From NCBI GenBank assembly GCA_027306605.1, contig DAHUZK010000040.1, positions 124,001 to 188,000 of the forward strand: DNA of 64,000 nucleotides. The letters are read 5' to 3'. A program made the position numbers and the translations under genes. A model generated the notes under the pieces. It saw nothing but the letters and a program-made list of their open reading frames with translations, was not told the DNA's origin and searched no databases. Of this stretch, positions 12,366-22,982 are shown piece after piece. Numbering within the stretch: the first letter of the stretch is position 1; each line of letters opens with the position of its first letter. Source of the stretch: Acidimicrobiaceae bacterium. GTDB taxonomy: Bacteria > Actinomycetota > Acidimicrobiia > Acidimicrobiales > RAAP-2.

Positions 12366-13937
12366 GTGGCACGGGTACTGGTGACGGAGAAGATCGCCCA
12401 GAGCGGGCTCGACCTGCTCTCGGCGGCGGGACACGACGTCGACGTGCAAGAGGGGCTGAGCCCGGAGCGGCTCACCGAGGCCGTCGCCGGCGCCCACGCA
12501 CTGATCATCCGGTCGGCCACCAAGGTGACGGCGGAGGTCCTGGCCGCGGGCGCCTCGCTCCAGGTCGTCGGCCGGGCCGGCGTCGGACTCGACAACGTCG
12601 ACGTCGCCGCGGCGACCGAGCGCGGCGTCATGGTGGTCAACGCGCCCACCTCGAACATCCTCTCGGTGGCCGAGCAGGCGATGGCGCTGATACTGGCGCA
12701 GGCTCGCAACATCCCCCAGGCGCATTCGGCCCTCGTCGCCGGCCGCTGGGAGCGTTCGAAATGGGAGGGCGTCGAGCTGCACGGCAAGGTGCTGGGCGTG
12801 GTCGGCCTGGGACGGGCCGGTTCCCTGGTGGCCCAGCGGGCGCACGCCTTCGGCATGGAGCTCATCGGGTACGACCCCTTCGTGTCCCAGGACCGGGCAC
12901 GGGCCATGGGGGTGCGGCTGGTGACCATCGAGGAGCTGGTGGCGGAGGCGGACTTCGTCTCGATCCACACGCCGAAGACCCCGGAGACCATCGGTCTGTT
13001 CGGCCGCGATCTGCTGGCCAAGGCGAAGCCCGGCATCCGGATCGTGAACACGGCACGGGGCGGCATCGTCGACGAGGAGGCCCTGGCCGACGCCATCCGC
13101 GACGGCATCGTGGCCGGAGCCGGCCTCGACGTCTTCGCCAGCGAGCCGTGCACCGACTCGCCGCTCTTCGATCTCCCCGGCGTGGTGGTCTCGCCGCATC
13201 TCGGCGCCTCGACGGAGGAGGCACAGGACAAGGCCGGGGTGACCATCGCCGAACAGGTGCTCTTGGCCCTGGCCGGCGACTTCGTGCCCTACGCGGTGAA
13301 CGTCGCCGCCGGCGACGTCTCCGACGTGGTCCGGCCCTTCATGGGTCTGGCCGAGCAGCTGGGCCGGTTCTTCGTCGGACTGCACGACGGGCTGCCGGGT
13401 TCGATCGACATCGAGTACCAGGGGGAACTGGCCGGGGAGGGAACCGGCATCCTCACCCTCTCGGTGCTCAAGGGAATCTTCGGCGGCACCAGCGAAGAAC
13501 CGGTGTCCTACGTCAACGCCCCGCAGCTGGCCTCCCAGCGCGGCCTGCACGTCCGCGAGACATCGACCGCGACCTCACAGGACTACAAGTCGCTGCTGAC
13601 GCTGCGCTCGGGCAGCCATTCGGTGGCCGGCACCCTGATGACGGTCGGTCTGCGCACCGAGTCGCGCATCGTCATCGTCGACGACCATCTCGTGGAGGTG
13701 CCGCCCTCGGACCACATGCTCGTCGTGCGCAACGACGACCGTCCTGGCGTGATCGGGATCGTCGGGACGGCGCTGGGCAACGCGGACGTCTCCATCTCCT
13801 CCATGGCGGTCGGGCCGAGCCCGGACGCCGGGACGGCCATGATGGTCATCTCCACCGCGACGGCCGCGCCCGACACCGCCGTCGAGCGGCTGCGCGGTGA
13901 CAAAGGGATCCTCGAGATCCACCGCATCACGCTCTGA
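12366..13937 (+). CDS. serA: D-3-phosphoglycerate dehydrogenase (long form with ACT domain)
   Basis: 523 aa, the full-length actinobacterial type. Catalytic domains carry the NAD motif GVVGLGRAGSLVAQ (about 144-157), NTARGGIVDEEAL and the catalytic His in VSPHLGASTEEAQ (about 276). Next comes an intervening ASB domain (about 320-450), then a C-terminal ACT domain beginning LVVRNDDRPGVIGIVG that usually mediates serine feedback. GTG 12366 is preceded by TAAGGAGA. It oxidises 3-phosphoglycerate, the first serine step. The last codons and stop are tandemly duplicated (18 bp). Confidence 0.96.
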   Translation: MARVLVTEKIAQSGLDLLSAAGHDVDVQEGLSPERLTEAVAGAHALIIRSATKVTAEVLAAGASLQVVGRAGVGLDNVDVAAATERGVMVVNAPTSNILSVAEQAMALILAQARNIPQAHSALVAGRWERSKWEGVELHGKVLGVVGLGRAGSLVAQRAHAFGMELIGYDPFVSQDRARAMGVRLVTIEELVAEADFVSIHTPKTPETIGLFGRDLLAKAKPGIRIVNTARGGIVDEEALADAIRDGIVAGAGLDVFASEPCTDSPLFDLPGVVVSPHLGASTEEAQDKAGVTIAEQVLLALAGDFVPYAVNVAAGDVSDVVRPFMGLAEQLGRFFVGLHDGLPGSIDIEYQGELAGEGTGILTLSVLKGIFGGTSEEPVSYVNAPQLASQRGLHVRETSTATSQDYKSLLTLRSGSHSVAGTLMTVGLRTESRIVIVDDHLVEVPPSDHMLVVRNDDRPGVIGIVGTALGNADVSISSMAVGPSPDAGTAMMVISTATAAPDTAVERLRGDKGILEIHRITL

Positions 13938-13958
13938 GCCCGCATCACGCTCCGGGCC
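13923..13958 (+). repeat. 18-bp tandem duplication across serA stop codon
   Basis: CGCATCACGCTCTGAGCC (13923-13940, containing the serA TGA) is repeated at 13941-13958 with two substitutions that remove the stop. The copy ends just before the convergent small gene. Confidence 0.85.
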
Positions 13959-13964
13959 AGGGGG

Positions 13965-14135
13965 TCAGGCCGGCATCTTGCGCGGCACCGCGGGCCAGGT
14001 GTCGAGGCTCCCGATCACCGGTTCGCTCCCGTGCAGCGCACGCCGGGGGGCCCGGTCGAGGAGCACGGCTCGCACCAACGCCAGTGCTCCGACGACGAGG
14101 GCGGCCCGCAGGAGCGCGGAGAGGAGGCGTCGCAT
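13965..14135 (-). CDS. Small single-TM protein, unknown
   Basis: 56 aa starting MRRLLSALLRAALVVGALALV, a positively charged start followed by one predicted membrane helix (residues 5-24). The cytosolic or extracytosolic tail ends in GSLDTWPAVPRKMPA. It converges on serA and is divergent from the VOC gene. The tail motif (D-T-W-P-x-V-P) recalls small conserved actinobacterial membrane proteins, but I cannot name the family. Longer in-frame starts exist; ATG 14135 gives the clean TM-first protein. Confidence 0.5.
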   Translation of the reverse strand: MRRLLSALLRAALVVGALALVRAVLLDRAPRRALHGSEPVIGSLDTWPAVPRKMPA

Positions 14136-14160
14136 CGGGACAACGGTAGCGTGAGCCGCC

Positions 14161-14520
14161 ATGGTCACCCTGCAGCACATAGCGCCGATCTTCCCGACCG
14201 CCGACATGGACGCGATGCGGGTCCACTACGAGGCGCTCGGGTTCAGAGTGCACGTCCACGGCGGCGGGTACGGCACGGCTTCCCGGGACGGCGTGCGCAT
14301 CCACTTCCGCCACGTGCCGGACCTGGCGCGGGGTGCCGAGCGGGGGGCGGCCTACATCGGGGTGGACGATGCCGAAGGGCTGCACACCGAGTGGCTTGCG
14401 GCGGGCGTCGGGGAGACCTCCGACCTCTTCGACCCGGGGTTCGGCGTGTGGGAGGCGGCGCACACCGATCGGGACGGCAACCTGGTGCGATTCGGGTCGC
14501 CCACGACCGGACGCCCTTGA
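14161..14520 (+). CDS. VOC (glyoxalase/bleomycin-resistance) family protein
   Basis: 119 aa, a single vicinal-oxygen-chelate fold. It opens LQHIAPIFPTADMDAMRVHYEALGF split over the first module and has GVRIHFRHVPD, YIGVDDAEGLHTEWLAAG and a C-terminal DRDGNLVRFG metal/edge strand. Members sequester or modify small toxins or act as lyases; no substrate is evident. ATG 14161 lies 8 nt after TAGCGT. Its stop codon overlaps the -35 of the leuA attenuator promoter. Confidence 0.8.
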   Translation: MVTLQHIAPIFPTADMDAMRVHYEALGFRVHVHGGGYGTASRDGVRIHFRHVPDLARGAERGAAYIGVDDAEGLHTEWLAAGVGETSDLFDPGFGVWEAAHTDRDGNLVRFGSPTTGRP

Positions 14521-14545
14521 CGATGCGGTCTTCCGATGCGACAAT
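14517..14545 (+). promoter_or_regulatory. Predicted leuA promoter
   Basis: TTGACG at 14517-14522 and GACAAT at 14540-14545, spacer 17 bp. Initiation near 14552 would put the transcript start within about 3 nt of the leader ATG at 14555. The -35 overlaps the stop of the preceding VOC gene. Confidence 0.65.
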
Positions 14546-14554
14546 TGCACTGGA

Positions 14555-14590
14555 ATGACGGCACGCACCTCGAACCTGCTGCTTACCTGA
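14555..14590 (+). CDS. Leader peptide of the leuA attenuator (11 aa)
   Basis: The ORF encodes MTARTSNLLLT followed by TGA. Three consecutive Leu codons (CTG CTG CTT) precede the penultimate Thr, the classic signature of a leucine attenuator leader. It begins 9 nt after the -10 hexamer, as in the ilvB and leuB leaders. Inference: slow translation of the Leu run when Leu-tRNA is scarce allows read-through to leuA. Confidence 0.8.
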   Translation: MTARTSNLLLT

Positions 14591-16884
<2,294 letters not shown>

Positions 16885-17001
16885 GCCACGACCGGGAGAC
16901 GTCACCTCCGCTCGCCCCCGGCCCGATGACGCTTCTCCGGCCCGTCCTCGGGGGGGATATCGGTTCTGGGTGTGTATGCCAAAAGATGGTGATGACTTCC
17001 T

Positions 17002-17036
17002 GCTGTATATGCGGTGAGAGCCCGCGCGTATACAGC
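17002..17036. repeat. TGTATA/TATACA inverted repeat, copy 1
   Basis: The 274-nt gene-free stretch 16885-17158 contains GCTGTATATGCG (17002-17013) and CGCGTATACAGC (17025-17036), 12-bp arms with one G:T mismatch and 11-nt spacer. TATACAG is followed by GCGATGCCCCC. Related inverted repeats occur at 34479-34501 and 52025-52102. The rest of the gap holds no convincing gene. Confidence 0.6.
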
Positions 17037-17120
17037 GCGAGGCGATGCCCCCGAGATGCCGAATTCGAAGCGATCGGAAGGGCCCCGGATCCCGGATTCT
17101 CGGAGCTCCGTCACCGCCGC

Positions 17121-17170
17121 TTGACAACCCGCGCTCCGTAAGTAATAACTAACGGTAAGTGAAAACTTAC
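17121..17170 (+). promoter_or_regulatory. Promoter and double operator of the ArsR gene
   Basis: Consensus TTGACA at 17121-17126 with an AT-rich -10 (TAATAAC, 17143-17149). GTAAGT-n4-ACTTAC (17155-17170) is a perfect inverted repeat across the GTG start codon. An imperfect copy, GTAAGT-n4-ACTAAC, lies at 17138-17153, exactly 17 bp upstream and over the -10. Binding of the ArsR product to these would shut its own promoter (inference). The AT-rich island stands out from the GC-rich surroundings. Confidence 0.7.
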
Positions 17171-17527
17171 TCTCTTAGCCGAACGGGCGAGGCTTTGGGT
17201 GCCCTCGGGGACCCGACCCGTCGCACGATCTTCGAACAGTTGGCCGAGGAACCGGCCGCGGTGGTCGACCTGGCGGCGCGGCTCCCGGTGAGCCGCCCGG
17301 CGGTCTCCCAGCACCTCAAGGTGCTCAAGGAGGTGGGACTCGTCCGAGACGTGCAGGTCGGAACACGCCACGTCTACAGCCTCGACCCGGTCGGCATCGA
17401 GGGCATGCGCGAATACCTCGATCGTTTCTGGAGCAGGGCTCTGGCCTCTTTCAAGGCCCGCGTCGAGCAACACCTCGAATCAACCCCCGAACAGAGAACA
17501 GAGCAACCCCTACAGGAGGAGCCTTGA
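17159..17527 (+). CDS. ArsR/SmtB-type transcriptional regulator
   Basis: 122-aa winged-helix repressor. Seen: ALGDPTRRTIFEQLAEEPAAV, the recognition region LPVSRPAVSQHLKVLKEVGLV (about 42-62) and wing VQVGTRHVYSLDP. No metal-binding cysteine pairs are visible, so it belongs to the non-metal ArsR group usually paired with SRPBCC genes. GTG 17159 is inside an inverted-repeat operator and appears leaderless. It is coupled by TGATG to the following SRPBCC gene. Confidence 0.92.
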   Translation: MKTYSLSRTGEALGALGDPTRRTIFEQLAEEPAAVVDLAARLPVSRPAVSQHLKVLKEVGLVRDVQVGTRHVYSLDPVGIEGMREYLDRFWSRALASFKARVEQHLESTPEQRTEQPLQEEP

Positions 17528-18018
17528 TGAGCAGCAATCCGACCGCTGTCAGCACATCGATCACCGTGGAAGCGCCCGTCGAGCGAGCTTTCCGTGTCTT
17601 CACCGAGGACATCGCCAGCTGGTGGCCATCCGAGCACCACATCATCGGCGTCCCCCTGGCCACCATGGTGTTCGAGCCGAAGGCAGGCGGTGCCGTCTAC
17701 GACGTCGGGGAGGACGGAAGTCGTTGCCAGTGGGCGCGTGTCGTGGCCTACGAACCACCGACTCGCGTCGTGTTCAGCTGGGACATCTCGCTGCAGTGGC
17801 AGGTCGAGACGGACCCGGCACGCGCCAGTGAGGTCGAGGTCCGCTTCGTACCCGAGGGCGACACCCGGACGCGGGTCGAGCTCGAGCACCGCCACCTCGA
17901 CCGTCACGGCGATGGTTGGGAAGGATTGCGCGACGCGGTGGGCTCGTCCGGTGGGTGGAGACTCGTGCTCGGGCAGTTCGCTGACCGGATGCGCAAGGCA
18001 TCGGTCGACCGGCGCTGA
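17527..18018 (+). CDS. SRPBCC (AHSA1-like) family protein
   Basis: 163 aa of the START/Bet v1 fold. Seen: STSITVEAPVERAFRVFTEDIASWWP, FEPKAGGAVYD, ARVVAYEPPTRVVFSWD and a C-terminal helix GWRLVLGQFADRMR. ATG 17527 overlaps the ArsR stop by one base with AGGAGGAG upstream. ArsR-SRPBCC pairs are common in actinobacteria and usually respond to a hydrophobic ligand or stress; the ligand here is not identifiable. Confidence 0.88.
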   Translation: MSSNPTAVSTSITVEAPVERAFRVFTEDIASWWPSEHHIIGVPLATMVFEPKAGGAVYDVGEDGSRCQWARVVAYEPPTRVVFSWDISLQWQVETDPARASEVEVRFVPEGDTRTRVELEHRHLDRHGDGWEGLRDAVGSSGGWRLVLGQFADRMRKASVDRR

Positions 18019-18095
18019 CCTCTCAGGTGTCGTCCGAGTGGAGCGAGGACAGCAGCGATGCGCCGGCGATGTCAGCGGCCGCCGATCACTCCGGT

Positions 18096-18977
18096 CTAGC
18101 CGAAACCGCCGCTCGGGATGTACGGGTGTGGGGGACCGCCCATGCCTCGCACCATCACCGGCCCGAAGGGCTGCAGCTCGATACCCACCCGGACGATCTC
18201 GCGGATCGCCCACTGTTGAGGGGATGTGAGCCAGTTGACCTCGATGGTCTCCCCCGGGGGCGACTCGGCGAGCATGGCGCGCAGCACGAGCGCGGCCGAC
18301 TCCTCTGTGCGGGCACCGAGGGTGACGATGCACTCGTCCCTGGTTACCGCGTAGCCGTCTTCACCGTGCAGCAGGAGCCGGCTTCCCGGTTGCGCCAGCA
18401 TGGCGACGATGTCGACCGCTCGTGCCGAGCCCCGCACACCGCGGTCGATCGCGTCCACGATGTCGAGCTCGCGCGCCGTCACCTGGTCGGGCTCGTGACG
18501 CACGACGTCGTCCGGTCGGGTCCTGCGGCCAGGGCGCATCGGGCCCCATGCGGCGACAACGGGATGCAGGCTGAACCCGAAGCTCGCGTACAGCGCCATC
18601 GCCGTCGGGTCGCGTGAGCACTGGATGGTCCCGGGGCCGTCGGGGTCACCGTGGGAGAGGGCGAGGCGCAGGAGCTCCTTTCCGACCCCGCGGCCCTGGC
18701 GCCCCGGCACGGTGCCCAGCTGGGCCAGCATCCAGTAGCCCTCGCGTACGAAGGATTGGGACATCCCGATCACGGCGCCGTCGTCCTCGGCGATCCACGA
18801 GCCGCCCGGGTCGGTTCCGAGGAAGTGCCGGGTGCGGTCCTGGCGCCGCTTCTCGTCGGCGATCGAGTTACCCGTCACCGGCAGGTTGTGGCGAGCCTGC
18901 ATGGTGAGCAGGCCCTGTTCGAAGGCCCTGACCGCGGCCGGGACGTCGGTGTCCGCCATCGGACGGAACGCCACCAT
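18096..18977 (-). CDS. GNAT family N-acetyltransferase with C-terminal extension
   Basis: 293 aa. The N-terminal GNAT domain contains AQLGTVPGRQGRGVGKELL (acetyl-CoA loop, about 87-105) and YASFGFSLHP. The second half (about 150-290) resembles a non-catalytic GNAT-like C-terminal domain with GYAVTRDECIVTLGA. ATG 18977 is only 6 nt after the leuD stop on the same strand, so it may be the last gene of greA-leuC-leuD. Substrate unknown. Confidence 0.8.
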   Translation of the reverse strand: MVAFRPMADTDVPAAVRAFEQGLLTMQARHNLPVTGNSIADEKRRQDRTRHFLGTDPGGSWIAEDDGAVIGMSQSFVREGYWMLAQLGTVPGRQGRGVGKELLRLALSHGDPDGPGTIQCSRDPTAMALYASFGFSLHPVVAAWGPMRPGRRTRPDDVVRHEPDQVTARELDIVDAIDRGVRGSARAVDIVAMLAQPGSRLLLHGEDGYAVTRDECIVTLGARTEESAALVLRAMLAESPPGETIEVNWLTSPQQWAIREIVRVGIELQPFGPVMVRGMGGPPHPYIPSGGFG

Positions 18978-18983
18978 GCCGGG

Positions 18984-19574
18984 TCAGGCGGAGGGCATGA
19001 AGGCCGGGCGGCGACGCTCGAAGGCATCGATGTCGTCGGCGTAGCGCAGCGTCAGGCCGATGTCGTCCCATCCGTTGAGGAGCCGTTCGCGGGTGAAGTC
19101 GTCGAGCGGGAAGGAGCCGGACAGGCCCGCGGCCGGCGCCTCGATCGTGCCCCGGGCCACGTCCAACGTCAGCTCGAGGGAAGGGTCGGCGCGGATCGCG
19201 TCGAGGAGTTCGCGGTCCAGGTCTTCGGAGACCTGCGCCGGCAGCAGTCCCTGCTTCGTGCAATTGTTGCGGAAGATGTCGGCGAAACGCGAGGACACCA
19301 CCGCCCGGAATCCGTAGTCCATCAGCGCCCAGACGGCGTGTTCCCGTGAGGAGCCGGTGCCGAAGTTGTGCCCGGCTACGAGGATGGTGGCACCGACGAA
19401 CTCGGGGTCGTTGAGGATGAAGCTGCGATCGTCCCGCCACTCCGAGAAGAGCCCGGCACCGAAGCCGGTCCGCTCCACCCGTTTGAGCCAGTCCGAGGGG
19501 ATGATCTGGTCGGTGTCCACGTCCGTGCGGTCGAGGGGCACGGCGCGGCCGGTGATGACCGTGACAGGTTCCAT
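18984..19574 (-). CDS. leuD: 3-isopropylmalate dehydratase small subunit
   Basis: 196-aa swivel subunit of isopropylmalate isomerase. Seen: [58 protein letters not shown] and SSRFADIFRNNCTKQGLLP. The ATG overlaps the leuC stop by one base (TGATG), giving stoichiometric coupling. It works with LeuC in leucine synthesis and, given cimA nearby, probably also on citramalate for isoleucine. Confidence 0.95.
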   Translation of the reverse strand: MEPVTVITGRAVPLDRTDVDTDQIIPSDWLKRVERTGFGAGLFSEWRDDRSFILNDPEFVGATILVAGHNFGTGSSREHAVWALMDYGFRAVVSSRFADIFRNNCTKQGLLPAQVSEDLDRELLDAIRADPSLELTLDVARGTIEAPAAGLSGSFPLDDFTRERLLNGWDDIGLTLRYADDIDAFERRRPAFMPSA

Positions 19575-20980
19575 CAATCGAGATCCTCCGGTGTGGCGAA
19601 CGTCCCCGCCACCGCCGTGGCGGCGGCTACGGCGGGTGAGACGAGATGAGTACGCCCGCCGCGGCCCTGGCGTCCCTCGAAGTTGCGGTTCGAGGTGGAG
19701 GCGCAGCGTTCGCCGACGCTCAGTTTGTCGGGGTTCATGGCCAGGCACATCGAGCAACCGGGCTCCCGCCATTCGAAGCCGGCGGCCAGGAACACCTTGT
19801 CGAGGCCTTCCGCTTCGGCCTGTGCCTTGACCCGGTGCGAGCCGGGCACGGCCAGGGCACGGAGGCCGGGTCGGACGGTGCGCCCGTCGAGCACGGACGC
19901 GGCGGCGCGGAAGTCCTCGATGCGCGAATTCGTGCAGCTCCCGAGGAACACCGTGTCGACGCCGATCTTACGTAGGGGCGTGCCCGCCTCGAGACCCATG
20001 TAGGCGAGGGCCCGCTCGGCCGCCTCCCGCTCGCCGGGGTCCGCCATGGCATCGGGGTCGGGAACCGATCCGGAGATCGGTGCGACCTGCGCCGGGTTGG
20101 TGCCCCAGGTCACGTGCGGGCTGATCGTCGCCGCGTCGATCACGACCTCCTTGTCGAAGGTCGCACCGTCGTCGGTGACCAGCGTGCGCCAGTGCGCGAC
20201 CGCGTCGTCCCACGCAGCCCCGGTGGGGGCGTGGTCACGGCCTTTCACGTAGTCGAACGTGACGTCGTCGGGGGCGACGAGACCGGCCCGGGCCCCGCCC
20301 TCGATCGACATGTTGCAGAGCGTCATCCTCCCTTCCATGGAGAGGCCGCGGATGGCGGAACCCCGGTACTCGATCACGTGCCCGATCCCGCCGCCGGTGC
20401 CGATGGTCCCGATGATCGCCAGCGCCACGTCCTTGGCCGTGACCCCGGGAGCCAGCTGGCCCTCGACCGTCACCGACATCGTCTTCGGGCGAACCTGGGG
20501 GAGGGTCTGGGTCGCCAGCACGTGCTCGACCTCGCTGGTGCCGATGCCGAAAGCCAAGGCGCCGAAGGCGCCGTGGGTCGACGTGTGGCTGTCGCCGCAC
20601 ACGATCGTCATGCCCGGCTGCGTCCAACCCTGCTCGGGACCGATGATGTGGACGATGCCCTGGTTGGCGTGGCCCATGGGGTAACAGGTGATCCCGAACG
20701 CGGCGGTGTTGTCGTTGAGGACCTCGAGCTGCTGCGCCGACACCGGGTCCGCCACCGGCTTGTCGATGTCGACCGTCGGGACGTTGTGATCGGCAGTGGC
20801 CACGGTCAGGTCGGGCCGCCTCACGGTCCGGCCGGCCATCCGCAGCCCGTCGAAGGCCTGGGGCGAGGTGACTTCGTGCACCAGGTGCAGGTCGATGAAG
20901 AGGATGTCGGGCTCACCCTCGGTGGCGTGGACGACGTGGGCCTCCCAGATCTTCTCGCTAAGCGTGCGCGGCGTCGCCAT
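19574..20980 (-). CDS. leuC: 3-isopropylmalate dehydratase large subunit
   Basis: 468-aa aconitase-superfamily subunit. The [4Fe-4S] ligands are in [13 protein letters not shown] and [13 protein letters not shown] (three Cys), and [20 protein letters not shown] is present. N-terminus [17 protein letters not shown] is standard. Its ATG overlaps the greA stop (TGATG) and its stop overlaps the leuD ATG, so greA-leuC-leuD are translationally coupled. No leader-peptide attenuator is visible upstream of this operon, unlike the other branched-chain loci. Confidence 0.96.
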   Translation of the reverse strand: MATPRTLSEKIWEAHVVHATEGEPDILFIDLHLVHEVTSPQAFDGLRMAGRTVRRPDLTVATADHNVPTVDIDKPVADPVSAQQLEVLNDNTAAFGITCYPMGHANQGIVHIIGPEQGWTQPGMTIVCGDSHTSTHGAFGALAFGIGTSEVEHVLATQTLPQVRPKTMSVTVEGQLAPGVTAKDVALAIIGTIGTGGGIGHVIEYRGSAIRGLSMEGRMTLCNMSIEGGARAGLVAPDDVTFDYVKGRDHAPTGAAWDDAVAHWRTLVTDDGATFDKEVVIDAATISPHVTWGTNPAQVAPISGSVPDPDAMADPGEREAAERALAYMGLEAGTPLRKIGVDTVFLGSCTNSRIEDFRAAASVLDGRTVRPGLRALAVPGSHRVKAQAEAEGLDKVFLAAGFEWREPGCSMCLAMNPDKLSVGERCASTSNRNFEGRQGRGGRTHLVSPAVAAATAVAGTFATPEDLD

Positions 20981-21480
20981 CAGCGCTCGACCGCGACGAT
21001 GTGGACCTTGAGCAGGCCGCCCGGCGCCTGGTACTCGACCGTCTCGCCGCCGCTCTGGCCGACCAGGACCTGGCCGAGCGGCGAGCTGGGTGAGATCACG
21101 TGGAGGTCGCCCTGGCGCTCCTCGATCGAGCCGACGAAGAATCGCTGGGTGTCGTCCTCGTCGTCCCCGTCATAGCGCAGCGTCACGATGCTGCCGAGGG
21201 TGACCGTGCCGTCGTCGGACCCCGTCTCGCCCACGATCTCGACGTGCTTGAGCATCGCCTGGAGTTGGCGGATGCGTGACTCCATCTTCCCCTGGGAGTC
21301 CTTGGCTGCGTGGTAGTCGCCGTTCTCGCTCAGGTCGCCCAGTGCCCGTGCCGCCTCGATGGCCTGGGCGATCTCGACCCGGCCGCGCGTGGTCAGGTCC
21401 TCGAGCTCGGCCACCAGGCGGTCGTGGGTCGCCTGGGTGAGCTTCGTGGGCTCGGTCTGGTTGGCGGGAACGTTGGTCAC
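20980..21480 (-). CDS. greA: Transcription elongation factor GreA
   Basis: 166 aa. The N-terminal antiparallel coiled coil has [20 protein letters not shown] and the tip [16 protein letters not shown] carrying the acidic residues that enter the RNA polymerase secondary channel. The C-terminal FKBP-like domain has [15 protein letters not shown] and [21 protein letters not shown] 21480 is chosen because CGGAGGA lies about 9 nt upstream; an ORF extension further upstream lacks family similarity. It releases backtracked polymerase. Placement as first gene of a leuCD operon is unusual. Confidence 0.93.
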   Translation of the reverse strand: MTNVPANQTEPTKLTQATHDRLVAELEDLTTRGRVEIAQAIEAARALGDLSENGDYHAAKDSQGKMESRIRQLQAMLKHVEIVGETGSDDGTVTLGSIVTLRYDGDDEDDTQRFFVGSIEERQGDLHVISPSSPLGQVLVGQSGGETVEYQAPGGLLKVHIVAVER

Positions 21481-21591
21481 GGCATTGTCCTCCGAAGGGG
21501 GTGCGCCCGGCCGGTGCAGAGCACGGCGGCCGGCGATCACCAGGCTAATCGGGCCGGAATGGCCCTCCTCCCCGACCCTGCAGCGCGTGTG

Positions 21592-21621
21592 TTGACGAAG
21601 CTGTTCCCGCTGGGGGAGACT
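21592..21621 (+). promoter_or_regulatory. Predicted leuB promoter
   Basis: TTGACG at 21592-21597 and GAGACT at 21616-21621, spacer 18 bp. The -10 ends 9 nt before the leader ATG at 21631, the same distance as at ilvB and leuA. It is divergent from greA, whose start is at 21480; the 111 nt between them hold no other feature I can support. Confidence 0.6.
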
Positions 21622-21630
21622 GGAGAGACC

Positions 21631-21669
21631 ATGCACCGCCCCGAGCGCTTCGTAGGCATTATTCACTAG
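21631..21669 (+). CDS. Leader peptide of the leuB attenuator (12 aa)
   Basis: The ORF encodes [12 protein letters not shown] then TAG. Val and two adjacent Ile codons (ATT ATT, rare in this GC-rich genome) sit just before the stop, consistent with sensing Ile and Val rather than Leu. ilvE and cimA downstream make isoleucine, which fits. Same position relative to promoter and hairpins as the other two leaders. Confidence 0.7.
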   Translation: MHRPERFVGIIH

Positions 21670-21722
21670 GCGCGCCGACTACCCCGCGCGCCTTGGAACC
21701 GTCCACACTGTGGGCGGTTTTT
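21668..21722 (+). terminator. leuB attenuator: hairpin plus intrinsic terminator
   Basis: Hairpin A pairs 21668-21675 (AGGCGCGC, sharing two bases of the leader stop) with 21686-21693, 8 bp. The terminator pairs 21697-21706 with 21710-21719 (10 bp, one G-U, 3-nt loop), followed by Ts to 21722; the gap between hairpins is 3 nt. ACCGCCC in the leader ORF (21635-21641) is perfectly complementary to GGGCGGT in the terminator 3' arm, a possible antiterminator. Confidence 0.75.
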
Positions 21723-21850
21723 CAATTGCGGAGAAGTCCGTCGGCAGCGGAGGGGCGAGCCCCGGTCGGGGCCGGATGGGCCGGTCGGGGACGGATGGCC
21801 CATCCGGGGCCGGAAGGGGCAGCCCCGGTCGGGGCGGACAGAGGCAGAAC

Positions 21851-21925
21851 GACAGACACCACCATGACAGAGACCACCACGACAGAGACCACCACGACAG
21901 AGACCACCACGACAGAGACCAAAGA
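21851..21925 (+). repeat. 15-bp minisatellite upstream of leuB
   Basis: Five tandem 15-bp units of the type GACAGAGACCACCAC (21851-21925; first and last degenerate) fill the leuB 5' untranslated region and end 1 nt before the AGGAGAG ribosome-binding site. GGGGCCGG-rich imperfect repeats precede it (about 21750-21840). Confidence 0.9.
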
Positions 21926-21937
21926 GGAGAGACGACG

Positions 21938-22978
21938 GTGAGCAGCTCCAGGCATCGGGTCGCCGTGATCGGCGGGGACGGGATCGGGCCGGAGGTCTGC
22001 GCCGAGGCGCTCAAGATCGTGGCGGCGGCCGGGGTCGACCTCGACACCACGGACTTCGACCTGGGGGCCGCTCGCTACCTGCGTGACGGCGCCGTGCTCC
22101 CCGACGCGACCCTCGAGGAGCTGCGCGGCTTCGAGGCGATCCTGCTGGGGGCGGTCGGGCCGCCCGTGGGCGACACCGCCGTCCCCCCGGGCACGCTCGA
22201 GCGTGGCCTGTTGCTCCGCCTCCGCTTCGAGCTCGACCTCTACGTGAACCTGCGGCCCTTCACCGGCGTCCCGGGCTCGATCGGCGAGGGTGCCGATTTC
22301 GTCGTGGTACGGGAGAACACGGAGGGAACCTACGCCGGGGAGGGCGGCTTCCTGCGCAAGGGGACGGCGCACGAGGTGGCGACGCAGGGCTCCGTGAACA
22401 CCCGCATGGGGGTGGAGCGCTGCGTTCGCTACGCGTTCGAACTGGCCGAGCGCCGCCGCCGCCGCCTCACCCTGGTGCACAAGACCAACGTGCTCACCTT
22501 CGCCGGGGATCTCTGGCAACGGACGGTCAAGGAGGTGGCTGCGGAGCACCCTGAGGTCGAATGGGACTACAACCACGTCGACGCCGCGTGCATCTACCTG
22601 GTGGAGCAGCCCGCCCGTTACGACGTGATCGTGACCGACAACCTGTTCGGCGACATCCTCACGGACCTGGCCGGCGCCGTGGCGGGCGGCATCGGATTCG
22701 CCGCCTCGGCCAACCTGAACCCGGCGCGGACCGGGCCCTCGCTCTTCGAGCCGGTGCACGGTGCCGCCCACGACATCGCCGGCAAGGGCGTGGCCAACCC
22801 TCTCGCCGCCATCCACTCGGCAGCACTCATGCTCGACCACCTCGGCGAGACCGACGCCGCCGCTCGCATCCTCAAGGCCCTCGCCGCCCAGGCCGATGCC
22901 ATGTCGGCGGGGTCTCCGTCATCGTCCACCCAGCTGTCCACGACCGCCGTGGGCGACGCCATCGCAGAAAGGCTCTGA
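21938..22978 (+). CDS. leuB: 3-isopropylmalate dehydrogenase
   Basis: 346-aa NAD-dependent beta-decarboxylating dehydrogenase. Seen: [18 protein letters not shown] opening, [28 protein letters not shown] and the metal-binding [20 protein letters not shown] 21938 has AGAGGAGAG upstream, directly after a 15-bp minisatellite. First gene of leuB-ilvE-cimA and controlled by the attenuator at 21631-21722. In this operon it likely acts in both leucine synthesis and the citramalate route to 2-oxobutyrate. Confidence 0.95.
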   Translation: MSSSRHRVAVIGGDGIGPEVCAEALKIVAAAGVDLDTTDFDLGAARYLRDGAVLPDATLEELRGFEAILLGAVGPPVGDTAVPPGTLERGLLLRLRFELDLYVNLRPFTGVPGSIGEGADFVVVRENTEGTYAGEGGFLRKGTAHEVATQGSVNTRMGVERCVRYAFELAERRRRRLTLVHKTNVLTFAGDLWQRTVKEVAAEHPEVEWDYNHVDAACIYLVEQPARYDVIVTDNLFGDILTDLAGAVAGGIGFAASANLNPARTGPSLFEPVHGAAHDIAGKGVANPLAAIHSAALMLDHLGETDAAARILKALAAQADAMSAGSPSSSTQLSTTAVGDAIAERL

Positions 22979-22982
22979 GGCC

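Noticed and set aside
16902-17114. 70-codon minus-strand frame in the gap before the ArsR gene
   Set aside because: Codon bias is unlike neighbouring genes and it covers the inverted-repeat element; no ribosome-binding site.
21851-21925. 15-bp array upstream of leuB as a CRISPR
   Set aside because: Units are contiguous with no spacers and no cas genes are nearby; it is a minisatellite.
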